Assembly: GCA_029062005.1 (NCBI GenBank) | Contig: JAIDQZ010000043.1 | Location: 1-58,723 of the forward strand | Direction of reading: 5' to 3' | DNA from: Muribaculaceae bacterium | Lineage (GTDB): Bacteria; Bacteroidota; Bacteroidia; Bacteroidales; Muribaculaceae | DNA length: 58,723 nucleotides | Shown here: positions 43,117 to 53,088 of the stretch, piece after piece | Layout of the letters: every line of letters starts with the position of its first letter | Numbering within the stretch: position 1 is the first letter of the stretch | Program-made: the position numbers and the translations under genes | Notes under the pieces: generated by a model | What the model was told of the DNA's origin: nothing | The model's input: the letters and a program-made list of their open reading frames with translations, nothing else | The model's database searches: none

Positions 43117-43767
43117 TTAGGATTCCTTCCAAAGGTCGATAATGCGGCGTGAAAGGGATGGTTGCGATGGGAGAGGCGGATGATTTTCACGTGTGAACCA
43201 TCCTGCTGATGTCAGCTCCCCGTCCGTAAGCCTTATTTCACCTCCTATGTATTCAGCTGTGAATCCCACCATCAACTGTCCAGGAAAGGGCCAGCTCTGA
43301 CTTCCGACATACCTTATGTTTCCGATGTCAAGAGAAGTCTCTTCCTTCACCTCACGTGCTACGCATTGCTCAAGTGTTTCTCCTGTCTCGACGAAACCTG
43401 CTACAAGAGCATGCACGTCGGCATGTTTGAAATTGGCTGCATGGACGAGCAGGGCCTCATTCCCGTCGTTGCGGGTTACAAGCACGACAATGGCAGGAGA
43501 AAGCTGAGTCCATATCTCTTTGCCGCATGATTCGCACTTCAATGATATTTCTGATGCATAATGCATTTTACCTCCGCAAAATCCACAGAATCTGTGAGCT
43601 TTGTTGAAATTTTCAATTTCCTGTGCCCTTACAGCCATTTGCCATTTTTCGTCTCCCAGGCGTTGCCACGACGTGCGCAGCTCCACCCATTCTGCATCAT
43701 GTTCTGAGTTGGCGAAGTCATTTCCGGTTAGTCCTACACATCCGTCTTTAAGCAATATCTTTTTCAT
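43117..43767 (-). CDS. nudC: NudC-type NADH pyrophosphatase / NAD-decapping Nudix enzyme
   Basis: 216 residues. Zinc ribbon Cys61, Cys64, Cys78, Cys81; Nudix box from Gly124 (GFVETGETLEQ then REVKEET); and 'SQSWPFP' at 156-162, the NudC-specific SQPWPFP motif with one change. E. coli NudC (257 residues) has a longer N-terminal domain, shortened here. It hydrolyses NAD(H) and removes NAD caps from RNA. Placed 15 bases after folK in the nusA-infB operon. Confidence 0.93.
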   Translation of the reverse strand: MKKILLKDGCVGLTGNDFANSEHDAEWVELRTSWQRLGDEKWQMAVRAQEIENFNKAHRFCGFCGGKMHYASEISLKCESCGKEIWTQLSPAIVVLVTRNDGNEALLVHAANFKHADVHALVAGFVETGETLEQCVAREVKEETSLDIGNIRYVGSQSWPFPGQLMVGFTAEYIGGEIRLTDGELTSAGWFTRENHPPLPSQPSLSRRIIDLWKES

Positions 43768-43782
43768 TGGTGTTGTGTTTTA

Positions 43783-44241
43783 TCAGAGTTGCTCAAGCAT
43801 TTCCGAGGCTGATAGTCCTGATTCCGGATTTCGCCATTCGGGGGCAAGCTCCGAGAGTGGCTTTAAAAAGAAGTCCCGTCTTGCAAGATGCCGATGGGGT
43901 ATACGGAGTATCGGCGAATCATAAATGCCGCCATCGGTAGCCATGATGTCAATGTCGATTTCCCTGTCGTTATAGGACCCATCCCAGCGACGATGTCCGC
44001 GATCAGATATGCTCTTCTCTATGATCTGCAGCCGTCGCATCACATCTTCAGGTGAAAGATCACTTTCTATTGCCACACCGATATTGACAAAACGATTTGT
44101 GGAGTCGAACCCCCACGGGTCCGACTCCACCTTATGGCTTGTCTCATATGGTCCGAACTCCTCACCGATTGCCTTCATGGCTCGCGTAAGATGTAGCAGC
44201 CGGTTTCCCAGGTTGCTGCCGAGGTTCAGATAATATTTCAT
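43783..44241 (-). CDS. folK: HPPK (6-hydroxymethyl-dihydropterin pyrophosphokinase)
   Basis: 152 residues. '[20 protein letters not shown]', '[20 protein letters not shown]', and the signature '[19 protein letters not shown]' (R-W-x-x-R-x-x-D-x-D) with metal-binding Asp residues, then '[20 protein letters not shown]'. Folate synthesis. The start codon overlaps the infB stop (ATGA), so translation is coupled. Confidence 0.95.
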   Translation of the reverse strand: MKYYLNLGSNLGNRLLHLTRAMKAIGEEFGPYETSHKVESDPWGFDSTNRFVNIGVAIESDLSPEDVMRRLQIIEKSISDRGHRRWDGSYNDREIDIDIMATDGGIYDSPILRIPHRHLARRDFFLKPLSELAPEWRNPESGLSASEMLEQL

Positions 44242-47126
44242 AGTTTCTTCTTCACTTCCACTTCTTCATAGCCTTCTATTAGGTCACCTTCACGGATATC
44301 GTTATATCCGGCTACTGAGAGTCCGCAGTCATATCCGCTCACTACCTCCTTGACATCATCCTTGAAACGCTTGAGAGAGCCAAGTTCTCCTGTGTAGACG
44401 ACGATACCGTCGCGGATAACCCTGATCTTGCTCCGGCTCTTGATGCGACCGTCGCGTACGATAGCGCCTGCGATAGTGCCGACCTTGGATATATGGTAAG
44501 TCTGAAGCACTTCTGCCGTACCGGTGATCTCTTCTTTGATTTCGGGAGAAAGCAGACCTTCCATCGCCTGCTTGACTTCCTCAATAGCTTTATAGATCAC
44601 AGAGTAAAGACGGATTTCGACACCTTCCTTCTCAGCCTCTTTTCTTGCGGCTCCCGAGGGACGCACCTGGAATCCGATGATGATGGCATCCGATGCAGCG
44701 GCAAGCGTCACATCGCTTTCCGAAATTGCTCCGACACCCTTATGCAGTACATTGACCTGGATTTCCGGAGTGGAAAGCTTGATAAGAGAGTCAGACAATG
44801 CTTCGATAGATCCGTCCACGTCTCCTTTGACTACAAGGTTAAGCTCGTGGAAGTCGTTGAGGGCGCGGCGTCGTCCGAGTTCCTCCAGCCCGAGTCGTTT
44901 GGTGGTGCGCAGACCGAGCTCGCGTTGCAGCTGCTCACGCTTGGCTGCGATCTCACGTGCTTCCTGTTCGGTGTCAAGCACATTGAATGTGTCGCCGGCT
45001 GCCGGAGCGCCGTTGAGACCCAGTATAAGTACCGGAGTGGATGGACCGGCTTCTTTCACACGCTGGTTGCGCTCGTTGAACATTGCCTTAATCTTGCCGT
45101 GGTGAGTTCCGGCGAGAATGACATCGCCTACATGCAGAGTGCCGTTCTGCACCATAACGGTCGCCACATATCCGCGACCTTTGTCGAGCGAAGATTCAAT
45201 GATCGATCCGATAGCCTTTCGGTTTGGATTTGCTTTCAATTCGAGCATTTCAGCCTCCAGAAGCACTTTTTCCATTAGTTCATCGACACCGATACCTTTC
45301 TTAGCCGATATATCCTGACTCTGATATTTACCACCCCAATCCTCTATAAGGTAATTCATGCCGGCGAGCTGTTCCTTGATCTTGTCTGGGTTGGCGGTAG
45401 GCTTGTCTATTTTATTGATGGCAAACACCATCGGCACGCCTGCTGCGGTGGCATGGTTGATTGCTTCTATCGTCTGTGGCATCACGTCATCGTCTGCCGC
45501 TACAATAATGATCGCAAGGTCAGTGATCTTTGCGCCACGCGCACGCATGGCAGTAAAAGCCTCATGACCCGGAGTGTCAAGGAACGTAATGTGGCGTCCG
45601 TCGTTCAGCTTCACGTTGTATGCACCGATATGCTGGGTTATACCTCCGGCCTCGCCTGCGATTACATTGGCATTTCTGATGTAGTCGAGCAGTGATGTCT
45701 TGCCGTGGTCGACGTGTCCCATTACAGTTACGATAGGGGGACGAGGTACGAGATCTTCTTCTGAATCTTCTTCTGTGGCGATGGCGTTGGTTACTTCGGC
45801 GCTGACATACTCAGTAGAGAATCCGAATTCCTCTGCCACGATGTTGATGGTCTCGGCATCAAGCCTTTGGTTGATAGAGACCATAACGCCGAGGTTCATG
45901 CATGTCGCTATGACATTGTTGACCGGCACGTCCATCATCTGGGCGAGATCGTTGGCGGTAACGAATTCAGTCAGCTTGAGCACCTTGCTTTCAGCTGCAG
46001 CCGCAGCTGCAGCCGCTTCTTCCCTGTTGTGGAATTCTTCTCTCTTTTCTTTTCTCCATTTCACAGCCTTCTTGGCGGGCTTGTTGGTGAGGCGTGCGAG
46101 AGTTTCCTTTACCTGCTTCTGAACATCTTCGGCACTTACCTCCTGGCGCTGTGGCTGGCGGTTGCGCTCGTTGTTCTTCTTGTTGCGGTTTTTGCCATCA
46201 TGGTTTTGGGCATCTTTGTTTAAGTTGCCCCCCTTGCCTTGTTTTTCGGGTCGTTGATTGGTGCCGTGTGCGGCTGCTTTATCTATGTCTACTTTTTCCT
46301 TGCCGATGCGGTTGCGCCTGCGACGGTCGCCGTTGCCGCTTCCTTGTGCAGATGCCCCGTTACCCTGACCATTGCGGTTACGCTCGTTTTTGCTTTTCTT
46401 TTTCGGTCGGGTATTCTGATTGAGGGTATCAAGATCGATCGTTCCGAGGACCTTGATTTTCGGTGCATCAGCCGTGGCTTTCAGACGGAACACTCCGTTG
46501 GTCTCGGTTCCCTCAATTTCCGGTTTCTTCTGGTCTTTTTCAGCCGTTTTTGACTCGACGTTTTTATCTTCCTTGGGTTGAGGGTTTGCTTCCGGCTTAG
46601 GCTGCTGGCTTGACTGAGATTTTATCTCCGGCTTGGGTTGGGGCTTCTCCTCGACCTTTTTCACAGGTGCCGTTCCCTGTTTCTGAACCGGTGCCGCTTC
46701 CTGCTTCTGAGTCTGTTTCTGCTCCGGCGCATGCTGAGCAGCCTGTTCCTGCTGAGATTTCTGGGAAGACGGCTTTTCTATCGGTTTCTCGACATTCTTT
46801 TCCACCGGTTTTTCCACCGGTTTTCCTGTATTCAGGTCGATTTTTCCTAATATTTTTGGTCCCATAGCCTTGCGGGTCTCAGCGGCTTTCTCACGTTCCT
46901 GACGTGCACTTTTCTTTTCTTCCTTACGCTGGAAAGCCTGGTCTGTAGCTTGGGCTTTTGCACTTTTGTCAGTGCTGAAGGCTTTTGTAAGGATATCGAT
47001 CGCAGTGTCATCGATCCTGATATTTGGATCATCTGCAACCTCTATATTGTGTTTGCGAAGCAACTCAGCCGCGGTGCCTATCCCGACGTTGAGGTCTTTC
47101 GCTATTTTACCTAATTTTGTTCGCAT
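44238..47126 (-). CDS. infB: Translation initiation factor IF-2
   Basis: 962 residues. IF2_N helix at the N-terminus ('[20 protein letters not shown]'), a long low-complexity Lys/Gln/Pro-rich region (about 60-350, with repeated KPVEK and QKQ), a second IF2_N-like module, then the GTPase: G1 'GHVDHGKTS' at 470-478, 'DTPGHEAF', 'NKIDK', and domains II, III and IV ending 'EVEVKKKL'. It places initiator tRNA on the ribosome. 40 bases after nusA. Confidence 0.98.
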   Translation of the reverse strand: MRTKLGKIAKDLNVGIGTAAELLRKHNIEVADDPNIRIDDTAIDILTKAFSTDKSAKAQATDQAFQRKEEKKSARQEREKAAETRKAMGPKILGKIDLNTGKPVEKPVEKNVEKPIEKPSSQKSQQEQAAQHAPEQKQTQKQEAAPVQKQGTAPVKKVEEKPQPKPEIKSQSSQQPKPEANPQPKEDKNVESKTAEKDQKKPEIEGTETNGVFRLKATADAPKIKVLGTIDLDTLNQNTRPKKKSKNERNRNGQGNGASAQGSGNGDRRRRNRIGKEKVDIDKAAAHGTNQRPEKQGKGGNLNKDAQNHDGKNRNKKNNERNRQPQRQEVSAEDVQKQVKETLARLTNKPAKKAVKWRKEKREEFHNREEAAAAAAAAESKVLKLTEFVTANDLAQMMDVPVNNVIATCMNLGVMVSINQRLDAETINIVAEEFGFSTEYVSAEVTNAIATEEDSEEDLVPRPPIVTVMGHVDHGKTSLLDYIRNANVIAGEAGGITQHIGAYNVKLNDGRHITFLDTPGHEAFTAMRARGAKITDLAIIIVAADDDVMPQTIEAINHATAAGVPMVFAINKIDKPTANPDKIKEQLAGMNYLIEDWGGKYQSQDISAKKGIGVDELMEKVLLEAEMLELKANPNRKAIGSIIESSLDKGRGYVATVMVQNGTLHVGDVILAGTHHGKIKAMFNERNQRVKEAGPSTPVLILGLNGAPAAGDTFNVLDTEQEAREIAAKREQLQRELGLRTTKRLGLEELGRRRALNDFHELNLVVKGDVDGSIEALSDSLIKLSTPEIQVNVLHKGVGAISESDVTLAAASDAIIIGFQVRPSGAARKEAEKEGVEIRLYSVIYKAIEEVKQAMEGLLSPEIKEEITGTAEVLQTYHISKVGTIAGAIVRDGRIKSRSKIRVIRDGIVVYTGELGSLKRFKDDVKEVVSGYDCGLSVAGYNDIREGDLIEGYEEVEVKKKL

Positions 47127-47166
47127 TCGCTCTCTTTTAAAATGTTTAATAAACCTTTAGTTGGGG

Positions 47167-48417
47167 TCAGTCTTCGAATTCTGCACGGAGCACCTGCATC
47201 ACGTGTTCAAGAGTCTCGTCTTCCAGGTCAGCCTGAGCGAGTGTGGATTCTGAAGCGTTGAGCACGGCCTTTGCGGTGCCGAGTCCGAGGTCTTTGAGTG
47301 CCTCGATTACCCAACCGTCGATTTCATCGCGGAATTCGTCAAGATAAATGTCTTCTTCACCCTCCTGGATGTCACGGTATACGTCGATGGTGTAGCCAGT
47401 GATCAATGTTGCAAGGCGGATGTTGAGGCCCTCCTTGCCAATGGCGAGAGACACTTCTTCAGGATGAAGAAATACTTCGGCTTTCTTTTCATCTTCGTTG
47501 ATGCGGATTGAACTGATTTTTGCAGGAGATAATGCGCGTTGTATGAAAAGTGAAGGATTGGATGTGTAATTCAGGACATCGATGTTCTCATTTCGCAGTT
47601 CTCGTACTATCCCATGGATTCGGCTCCCCTTTATGCCGACACATGCACCGACCGGATCAATGCGGTCATCGTAGCTTTCCACTGCGATTTTTGCTCGTTT
47701 GCCGGGAATGCGTGCCACTGCCTTGATAGTGATTAGTCCGTCGTGAACCTCGGGTACTTCCTGTTCGAAAAGGCGACGAAGGAATCTTTCGTCGGTGCGG
47801 CTCACGATTACCTTCGGATTGTTGTTGGGATTGTCGACACGCTTCACTACAGCGCGCACAATGTCTCCCTTGTGGAAGAAGTCTCCCGGAATCTGCTCTT
47901 CCTTGGGCATGATGAGTTCGTTCTGGTCTTCGTCAATCAGGAGCATCTCTTTCTTCCATATCTGATGCACTTCGCCGGAGATGACTTCTCCTTCGAGCTC
48001 CTTGAATTTGGAATAGATAGCGTCTTTCTGTAGGTCAAGGATCTTTGACTGGAGAGTCTGGCGGAGATTGAGGATAGCACGGCGACCGAACTTCTCGAAA
48101 TAGATGCGTTTAGTGACATCTTCGCCGATTTCGCATTCCGGGTCTATCTCGCGTGCTTCCGTAATGCCTATTTGTGTCACTTCATTGTCGACGTCATCGT
48201 CTGCAACGACTTCAAGATTCTGGTAGATCTCGCAGTCTCCCTTGTCCGGATTCATGATCACATCGAAGTTTTCATCTGTTCCGAACATTTTTGCGATCAC
48301 ATTACGAAACGACTCTTCGAGTACGCTGATCATCGTGGTCTTGTCGATGTTCTTGTGTTCCTTGAACTCTGCAAATTGGTCAACCATGTTGTTGACCGCT
48401 TCTACTTTTTTTGCCAT
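47167..48417 (-). CDS. nusA: Transcription elongation/antitermination factor NusA
   Basis: 416 residues: NusA N-terminal domain binding RNA polymerase (1-125), S1 domain (about 130-200, 'EVISGEVHQIWKKEML'), KH1 and KH2 (about 230-345, 'DPVGACVGIKGSRIHGIVRE', 'EVSLAIGKEGLNIRLATLI'), and a short acidic tail. Normal length for Bacteroidetes. First gene of nusA-infB-folK-nudC. The usual neighbour rimP is 2.8 kb away, separated by an opposite GH92 gene. Confidence 0.97.
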   Translation of the reverse strand: MAKKVEAVNNMVDQFAEFKEHKNIDKTTMISVLEESFRNVIAKMFGTDENFDVIMNPDKGDCEIYQNLEVVADDDVDNEVTQIGITEAREIDPECEIGEDVTKRIYFEKFGRRAILNLRQTLQSKILDLQKDAIYSKFKELEGEVISGEVHQIWKKEMLLIDEDQNELIMPKEEQIPGDFFHKGDIVRAVVKRVDNPNNNPKVIVSRTDERFLRRLFEQEVPEVHDGLITIKAVARIPGKRAKIAVESYDDRIDPVGACVGIKGSRIHGIVRELRNENIDVLNYTSNPSLFIQRALSPAKISSIRINEDEKKAEVFLHPEEVSLAIGKEGLNIRLATLITGYTIDVYRDIQEGEEDIYLDEFRDEIDGWVIEALKDLGLGTAKAVLNASESTLAQADLEDETLEHVMQVLRAEFED

Positions 48418-48655
48418 TATGTTGTTTTTTATTAATTTTCATAAATTGCCGTCGTCAGCGATTGTAAGTGCAATCGCTTCGCATCAGATAATAAAACAAA
48501 CCTGAAGAAGCTTATGGGCTTCCCCGGGTGTCAGAAGCAGTCTGAAACCTGTCACGAGGCTGCGTTCTGAGTGGGATATGCAAGGAATTTCGAGCAATAT
48601 TCCAAAAGAAACAGAGAGAACGCATGCGTCCCCTCTGGAATTCAATGCAAAGATA
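48418..48655 (-). promoter_or_regulatory. Long structured leader and promoter of nusA operon
   Basis: Minus strand TATCTTTG at 48655-48648 is the likely -7 element (no good -33), leaving a ~220-base leader. It can form several hairpins: a 10-bp stem CAGAGGGGAC/GTTCTCTCTG with loop GCATGC (about 48633-48608), GGAAT/ATTCC (about 48603-48584), TCAGA/TCTGA (about 48544-48530), GAAGC/GCTTC and GCGATTG/CAATCGC near 48475-48456. No ORF or known riboswitch recognised; autogenous control is possible. The rest of 48656-48800 is AT-rich spacer between divergent units. Confidence 0.5.
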
Positions 48656-48800
48656 CAAAAAAAAATTGATATAACGCGATTTTACCTCTAAATATGGTGG
48701 CGAATAGCCTTTCGTTAACAAATTTTAATAAAATTTAATTAAATTATACGTATGCAATATGTGATATGGCTGTGTCAGGCTCATGTTTATATGATTTAAC

Positions 48801-48831
48801 TTTGCTTCATTCAAAAAAAATTGTATTTTTG
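48801..48831 (+). promoter_or_regulatory. Promoter of second GH92 gene
   Basis: TTTG 48801-48804, 19 bases, TATTTTTG 48824-48831; this places the start codon at ATG 48854, not at 48821. Confidence 0.65.
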
Positions 48832-48853
48832 CAATGATAAAAAACATCTCATC

Positions 48854-51151
48854 ATGATTTTTCCAAAGAATCTCTTGACTGCATTTGCAGCGGGTTGTCT
48901 TATCTCCACTGTGGGCATGCAGGCGTTCGCCTCATCTGCAGATCCGGTGGATTACGTCAGTACTCTGGTCGGATCTCAATCAAAATATTCCTTGTCCAAC
49001 GGCAATACCTATCCCGCCATAGCCATGCCGTGGGGTATGAATTTCTGGACTCCTCAGACTGGGAAAATGGGTGACGGGTGGATGTACACCTACGATGCGG
49101 ACAAAATCCGCGGATTCAAACAGACACACCAGCCGAGTCCATGGATAAACGATTACGGTCAGTTTTCCATTATGCCGGTGGTGGGAAAGCTTGTATTCGA
49201 TGAGAATGAGCGGGCAAGTTGGTTCTCTCATAAGTCGGAGAGGGCAACTCCATATTACTATAGTGTCTATCTCGCTGACCATGATGTAATGGCAGAGATC
49301 ACACCTACAGATCGAGCCGCAATGATGCGCTTTACATTTCCTGAGACTGAATACGCATATGTAGTCATAGATGCCTTCGACAATGGATCGTCGGTGTCCG
49401 TGATCCCGCAAGAAAACAAGGTTGTAGGTTACACTACTAAAAACAGTGGGGGAGTTCCCGAAAATTTCAGAAACTATTTCGTGATTGAGTTCGATAAGCC
49501 TTTTTCGTATATAGCTACGGTGGCAGATGGAGATATCATCCCCGGGGATTTGTCTTCCGAAGCTTTCCATGCCGGGGCGATAGTCGGTTTTCAAACGGAG
49601 AGAGGGGAAAAAGTTACGGCGCGGGTCGCGTCTTCATTCATAAGTCCGGCGCAGGCACGTCTAAATCTGGGTGAACTCGGAACTGATGATTTTGAGACAG
49701 TGAAGAGCAATGGACGTGACCGTTGGAATGCAGCTTTAGGTCGTGTTGAAATCGAGGATGACGATATAGACCGTCTCCGTACATTCTATTCATGCCTTTA
49801 CCGTTCAGTCCTTTTCCCCAGAATGTTTTATGAGATAGATGCAGCCGGCGATCCCGTGCATTACAGCCCTTACAATGGAGAGGTGCTTCCGGGCTACATG
49901 TTCACAGACACAGGATTCTGGGATACATTCCGTTCGTTGTTCCCTTTTCTCAATATGCTGTATCCGTCGATCAATGAAAAGATGCAGGCAGGCTTGGCAA
50001 ATGCATACAGGGAAAGCGGATTCCTTCCGGAATGGGCAAGTCCGGGTCATAGGGGATGTATGGTAGGCAACAATTCTGCGTCAGTTGTAGCCGATGCATA
50101 TCTAAAGGGTGTGGATTGTGGTGACATCGATACTCTTTGGGAAGCTGTCGTCAGTGGGACATGTAAGGTTCATCCCGATGTTACGTCGACCGGACGACTC
50201 GGTCATGAGTATTATAATGAGCTGGGTTATGTTCCTTATAATGTGAATATAAATGAAAGCGTGGCCCGTACTCTTGAATATGCATACGACGACTGGTGTA
50301 TCTATCGTCTTGGAAAATCACTCGGAAAGCCTGAATCGGAACTTGCTCCATACGCAGCCCGCGCCTTGAACTATAGGAATACTTTCGATCATGAGCACAA
50401 TCTTATGAGAGGCAGGAACAAAGACGGATCATTCCAGTCTCCGTTTAATCCGCTGAAATGGGGAGATGCTTTCACTGAAGGAAACAGCTGGCACTATACG
50501 TGGTCAGTGTTCCACGACCCGCAGGGTTTGATCTGCCTTATGGGCGGAAAAGAGACGTTCAATCAGATGCTTGATTCAGTATTCATCATCCCACCGGTGT
50601 TTGACGACAGCTACTACGGAGGAGTCATACATGAGATCAGGGAGATGCAGATCATGAACATGGGTAACTATGCCCACGGCAATCAGCCGATTCAGCACAT
50701 GATATATCTATATAACTATTCAGGAGAACCATGGAAGACCCAGTATCATGTGCGCGAGGTCATGGACAGGATGTACAATCCTGACCCCGACGGATATTGC
50801 GGTGATGAAGACAATGGTCAGACATCGGCATGGTATGTTTTCTCGGCTTTGGGTTTCTATCCTGTATGCCCGGGGAGCGGCGAGTATGTGTTGGGTTCGC
50901 CCCTTTTCAGGAATGTAAGGCTCAATCTCGAAAACGGGAATACCGTGACTATATCAGCTGCAGACAACAGTAATGCCAGAAGGTATGTGGACAGATTGAC
51001 GGTCAACGGAATGACACATGATCTTAACTACATCAGGCATGATGATCTTATGAAAGGAGCGCAACTGAAATTCATTATGTCTGACACTCCTAATAGGTGC
51101 AGAGGCATATCAGAAAATTCAGCTCCGTATTCATTCAGTAAAATGAAATAA
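48854..51151 (+). CDS. GH92 mannosidase with Gln at the acid position
   Basis: 765 residues. Signal peptide ending 'VGMQAFASSA', no lipobox Cys. GH92 N-terminal text 'DYVSTLVGSQSKYSLSNGNT', 'AMPWGMNFWTPQTG', then the catalytic domain. The general-acid motif reads 'HGNQP' with Gln611, where most GH92 have Glu. The base region 'CGDEDNGQTSAWYVFSALG' (Asp651, Asp653) is intact. Known GH92 enzymes that uncap mannose-1-phosphate-6-mannose carry Gln there because phosphate leaves without an acid; by analogy this one may cleave mannosyl-phosphate diesters. It lies between nusA and rimP on the opposite strand and appears inserted. Confidence 0.9.
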   Translation: MIFPKNLLTAFAAGCLISTVGMQAFASSADPVDYVSTLVGSQSKYSLSNGNTYPAIAMPWGMNFWTPQTGKMGDGWMYTYDADKIRGFKQTHQPSPWINDYGQFSIMPVVGKLVFDENERASWFSHKSERATPYYYSVYLADHDVMAEITPTDRAAMMRFTFPETEYAYVVIDAFDNGSSVSVIPQENKVVGYTTKNSGGVPENFRNYFVIEFDKPFSYIATVADGDIIPGDLSSEAFHAGAIVGFQTERGEKVTARVASSFISPAQARLNLGELGTDDFETVKSNGRDRWNAALGRVEIEDDDIDRLRTFYSCLYRSVLFPRMFYEIDAAGDPVHYSPYNGEVLPGYMFTDTGFWDTFRSLFPFLNMLYPSINEKMQAGLANAYRESGFLPEWASPGHRGCMVGNNSASVVADAYLKGVDCGDIDTLWEAVVSGTCKVHPDVTSTGRLGHEYYNELGYVPYNVNINESVARTLEYAYDDWCIYRLGKSLGKPESELAPYAARALNYRNTFDHEHNLMRGRNKDGSFQSPFNPLKWGDAFTEGNSWHYTWSVFHDPQGLICLMGGKETFNQMLDSVFIIPPVFDDSYYGGVIHEIREMQIMNMGNYAHGNQPIQHMIYLYNYSGEPWKTQYHVREVMDRMYNPDPDGYCGDEDNGQTSAWYVFSALGFYPVCPGSGEYVLGSPLFRNVRLNLENGNTVTISAADNSNARRYVDRLTVNGMTHDLNYIRHDDLMKGAQLKFIMSDTPNRCRGISENSAPYSFSKMK

Positions 51152-51182
51152 GGATGCGCAATATATGGCGCATCCTTATTTC
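51145..51182. terminator. Bidirectional terminator between GH92 and rimP
   Basis: Perfect 15-bp stem GAAATAAGGATGCGC (51145-51159) with its complement (51168-51182), 8-base loop; T-rich on both strands. The GH92 stop TAA (51149-51151) lies in the stem. Confidence 0.9.
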
Positions 51183-51206
51183 ATAAGCTGCTTGTGAGAA
51201 GGGTTC

Positions 51207-51671
51207 TTAGAATTTGAGATCGTAGACAGCTTTTTTGATTAGGGAGTAGGGAAGGTCGATATCTGTAGTCTCAATTACAGGTTTCTTGGATCCTTCCTTT
51301 TTTACTTTCTGCTGCACGGCAAGTGTAATGCCGTCGTCATCTGCTTTACGCAGCATTCCGTGAAGCTTTCTGCCGTCACCGGTAAGGACTTCGAGATCCT
51401 GACCGATGTATTTGTCATATTGGCGTCTGACCTTGAGAGGCGAGGTCAGTCCGGCTGTGCCGACTTCAAGTTCATAGTCATCTTCATCGCGGTCAAAAGC
51501 CTCTTCTATAGCCCGTGTAAGTCGTACACACTCTTCGATGTCGCCGGGAGTAATGCTGTCGATTTCTACTGTGATTTCGTTTGCCGGGGATATTTTCAGA
51601 TCGGTGAGGAAATATTCGGTGCCTTTGAGCTGATCTTCAACGAAGGTCAGGAGTTTGTTCTTATCTATCAT
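51207..51671 (-). CDS. rimP: Ribosome maturation factor RimP
   Basis: 154 residues from ATG 51671 (TTG 51677 is the alternative). N-terminal alpha/beta domain with 'EITVEIDSITPGDIEECVRL', 'EDDYELEVGTAGLTSPLKVR' (the conserved (E)V-x-(S/T)-P-G-(L) region reads VGTAGLTSPL), then an SH3-like domain ('YIGQDLEVLTGDGRKLHGML'). Needed for 30S subunit assembly. It follows the flavodiiron gene and is cut off from nusA by GH92 and a terminator. Confidence 0.93.
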   Translation of the reverse strand: MIDKNKLLTFVEDQLKGTEYFLTDLKISPANEITVEIDSITPGDIEECVRLTRAIEEAFDRDEDDYELEVGTAGLTSPLKVRRQYDKYIGQDLEVLTGDGRKLHGMLRKADDDGITLAVQQKVKKEGSKKPVIETTDIDLPYSLIKKAVYDLKF

Positions 51672-51691
51672 ATTCAAGAATTCCGGTTATG

Positions 51692-52882
51692 TTAATTTTT
51701 TGATAATTGGGAGATGATTGTATTTGCAAGGGCATCAATCGTCGGGCGGTCTGCCTCCTTGAATGCACCTCTGATTGTGACAGTGTCAGGAAGTATTTCA
51801 ATCCCTTTCATGCTTTCAAGCATGGCGCGCATTGATTTTGCCGCTGACGGAGCCCAGGAACCGTTTTCGATAATGGCGGCTTCCCGGTTGCAATATCCTT
51901 TGATCGACAGAAGATGCAGAAACGTGTGCATAGGAGTGAAAAGCCCGGCATCATAGCTTGAGGCACAGAATACAGCCATAGGATACTTGAATGCTTCAGC
52001 TACTGCTGCGGAAAGGTCGTAGCGCGTGAGGTCGGCTACAAACACATCCCCGGCACCGAGCTGCCTGAGTCTCTCTGCGAGGTATTCGGCAGCTTCCAGT
52101 GTATTGCCATGGATAGACGCCGCTGCAATGAAGACACCCTCTTTCTCCGGTCGATAGCTGCTCCAGGTGTCGTAGAGTGATATGTAGTGGCTGATGTTTT
52201 CGGTGATCATAGGTCCGTGAAGAGGACAGATTGTCTCGATCTCAAGAGTTGACAGTTTCTTGAGTGCGTTTTGCACCTGTGCGCCGTATTTGCCTACTAT
52301 ATTGAAGTAATATCTGCGTGCCTCTTCCGCCCAGTCGTCGGTCAGCGAGTCAAGTGCGCCGAAAGTACCGAAAGCATCGGCACTGAAGAGAAGCTTCCTT
52401 TCCGGACAATATGCCATCATTACCTCTGGCCAGTGTACCATCGGCGCAAGATAGAAATGAAGTGTGAGTCCCCCGAGATCGAGGGTGTCACCCTCCTTCA
52501 CTGTCATTATTTTGCAGTCGGAGGGAATCGGATCAAAGTAATTTGGGAGCATCCGCGCGGCTGTAGCCGACATCACGAGAGTTGCATCGGGATATATCTC
52601 TACAAATGTGGAAATAAGCGATGAATGGTCTGGTTCGAGATGCTCTATGATAAGATAGTCAGGTTTCCTGCCGTCAAGTGCTTTTTGAAGGTTGGCGAGC
52701 CATTCGGTGCCTGTCTGGTCATCGGTAGTGTCTACTACAGCTGTCTTTTCGCCTTTTATGAGATATGAGTTATAGCTCACTCCTTCCGGTACTTTATATT
52801 GATTTTCAAATAAGTCTATCGCATGGTCGTCAACGCCGATATATGTGATGTCGCGTACGACCTCAAAGATATTTCCGGTCAT
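51692..52882 (-). CDS. FprA-type flavodiiron protein
   Basis: 396 residues from ATG 52882 (TTG 52888 alternative). Beta-lactamase-like diiron domain with H-x-E-x-D-H (His81, Glu83, Asp85, His86 in 'IEHLEPDHSS'), 'MVHWPEVMMAY', 'FSADAFG', 'ICPLHGPMI', and a flavodoxin domain (about 255-396, 'AAASIHGNTLEAAEYLAERL'). It reduces oxygen or nitric oxide to protect anaerobes. The lack of a rubredoxin fusion means electrons come from a separate donor. 20 bases before rimP, probably one operon. Confidence 0.95.
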   Translation of the reverse strand: MTGNIFEVVRDITYIGVDDHAIDLFENQYKVPEGVSYNSYLIKGEKTAVVDTTDDQTGTEWLANLQKALDGRKPDYLIIEHLEPDHSSLISTFVEIYPDATLVMSATAARMLPNYFDPIPSDCKIMTVKEGDTLDLGGLTLHFYLAPMVHWPEVMMAYCPERKLLFSADAFGTFGALDSLTDDWAEEARRYYFNIVGKYGAQVQNALKKLSTLEIETICPLHGPMITENISHYISLYDTWSSYRPEKEGVFIAAASIHGNTLEAAEYLAERLRQLGAGDVFVADLTRYDLSAAVAEAFKYPMAVFCASSYDAGLFTPMHTFLHLLSIKGYCNREAAIIENGSWAPSAAKSMRAMLESMKGIEILPDTVTIRGAFKEADRPTIDALANTIISQLSKN

Positions 52883-53088
52883 TTTCAAATGATTTTTTAG
52901 TAGTTTCTATCAATATAACAATTTTTGCGTGCATAAGATGTGGCTATGATAAAAAAGTCCGTTACGGCGTTAATATAATAGGTGGGTCACGGGTGGGGCT
53001 GACAGTTTGTATGTATTTGGGAAAAGATTTAACGTAATATAAACAGGTATAGTATAATATCGGTATATTATAATATTAAGGTGTACAG

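Noticed and set aside
42896-43120. 74-codon plus-strand ORF after the LtaS-like gene
   Set aside because: The minus-strand frame over the same bases has a clean membrane helix and basic tail and fits the nusA operon; the plus frame does not look like a protein.
48821-48853. Upstream extension of the second GH92
   Set aside because: It begins within the promoter; the signal peptide starts at ATG 48854.
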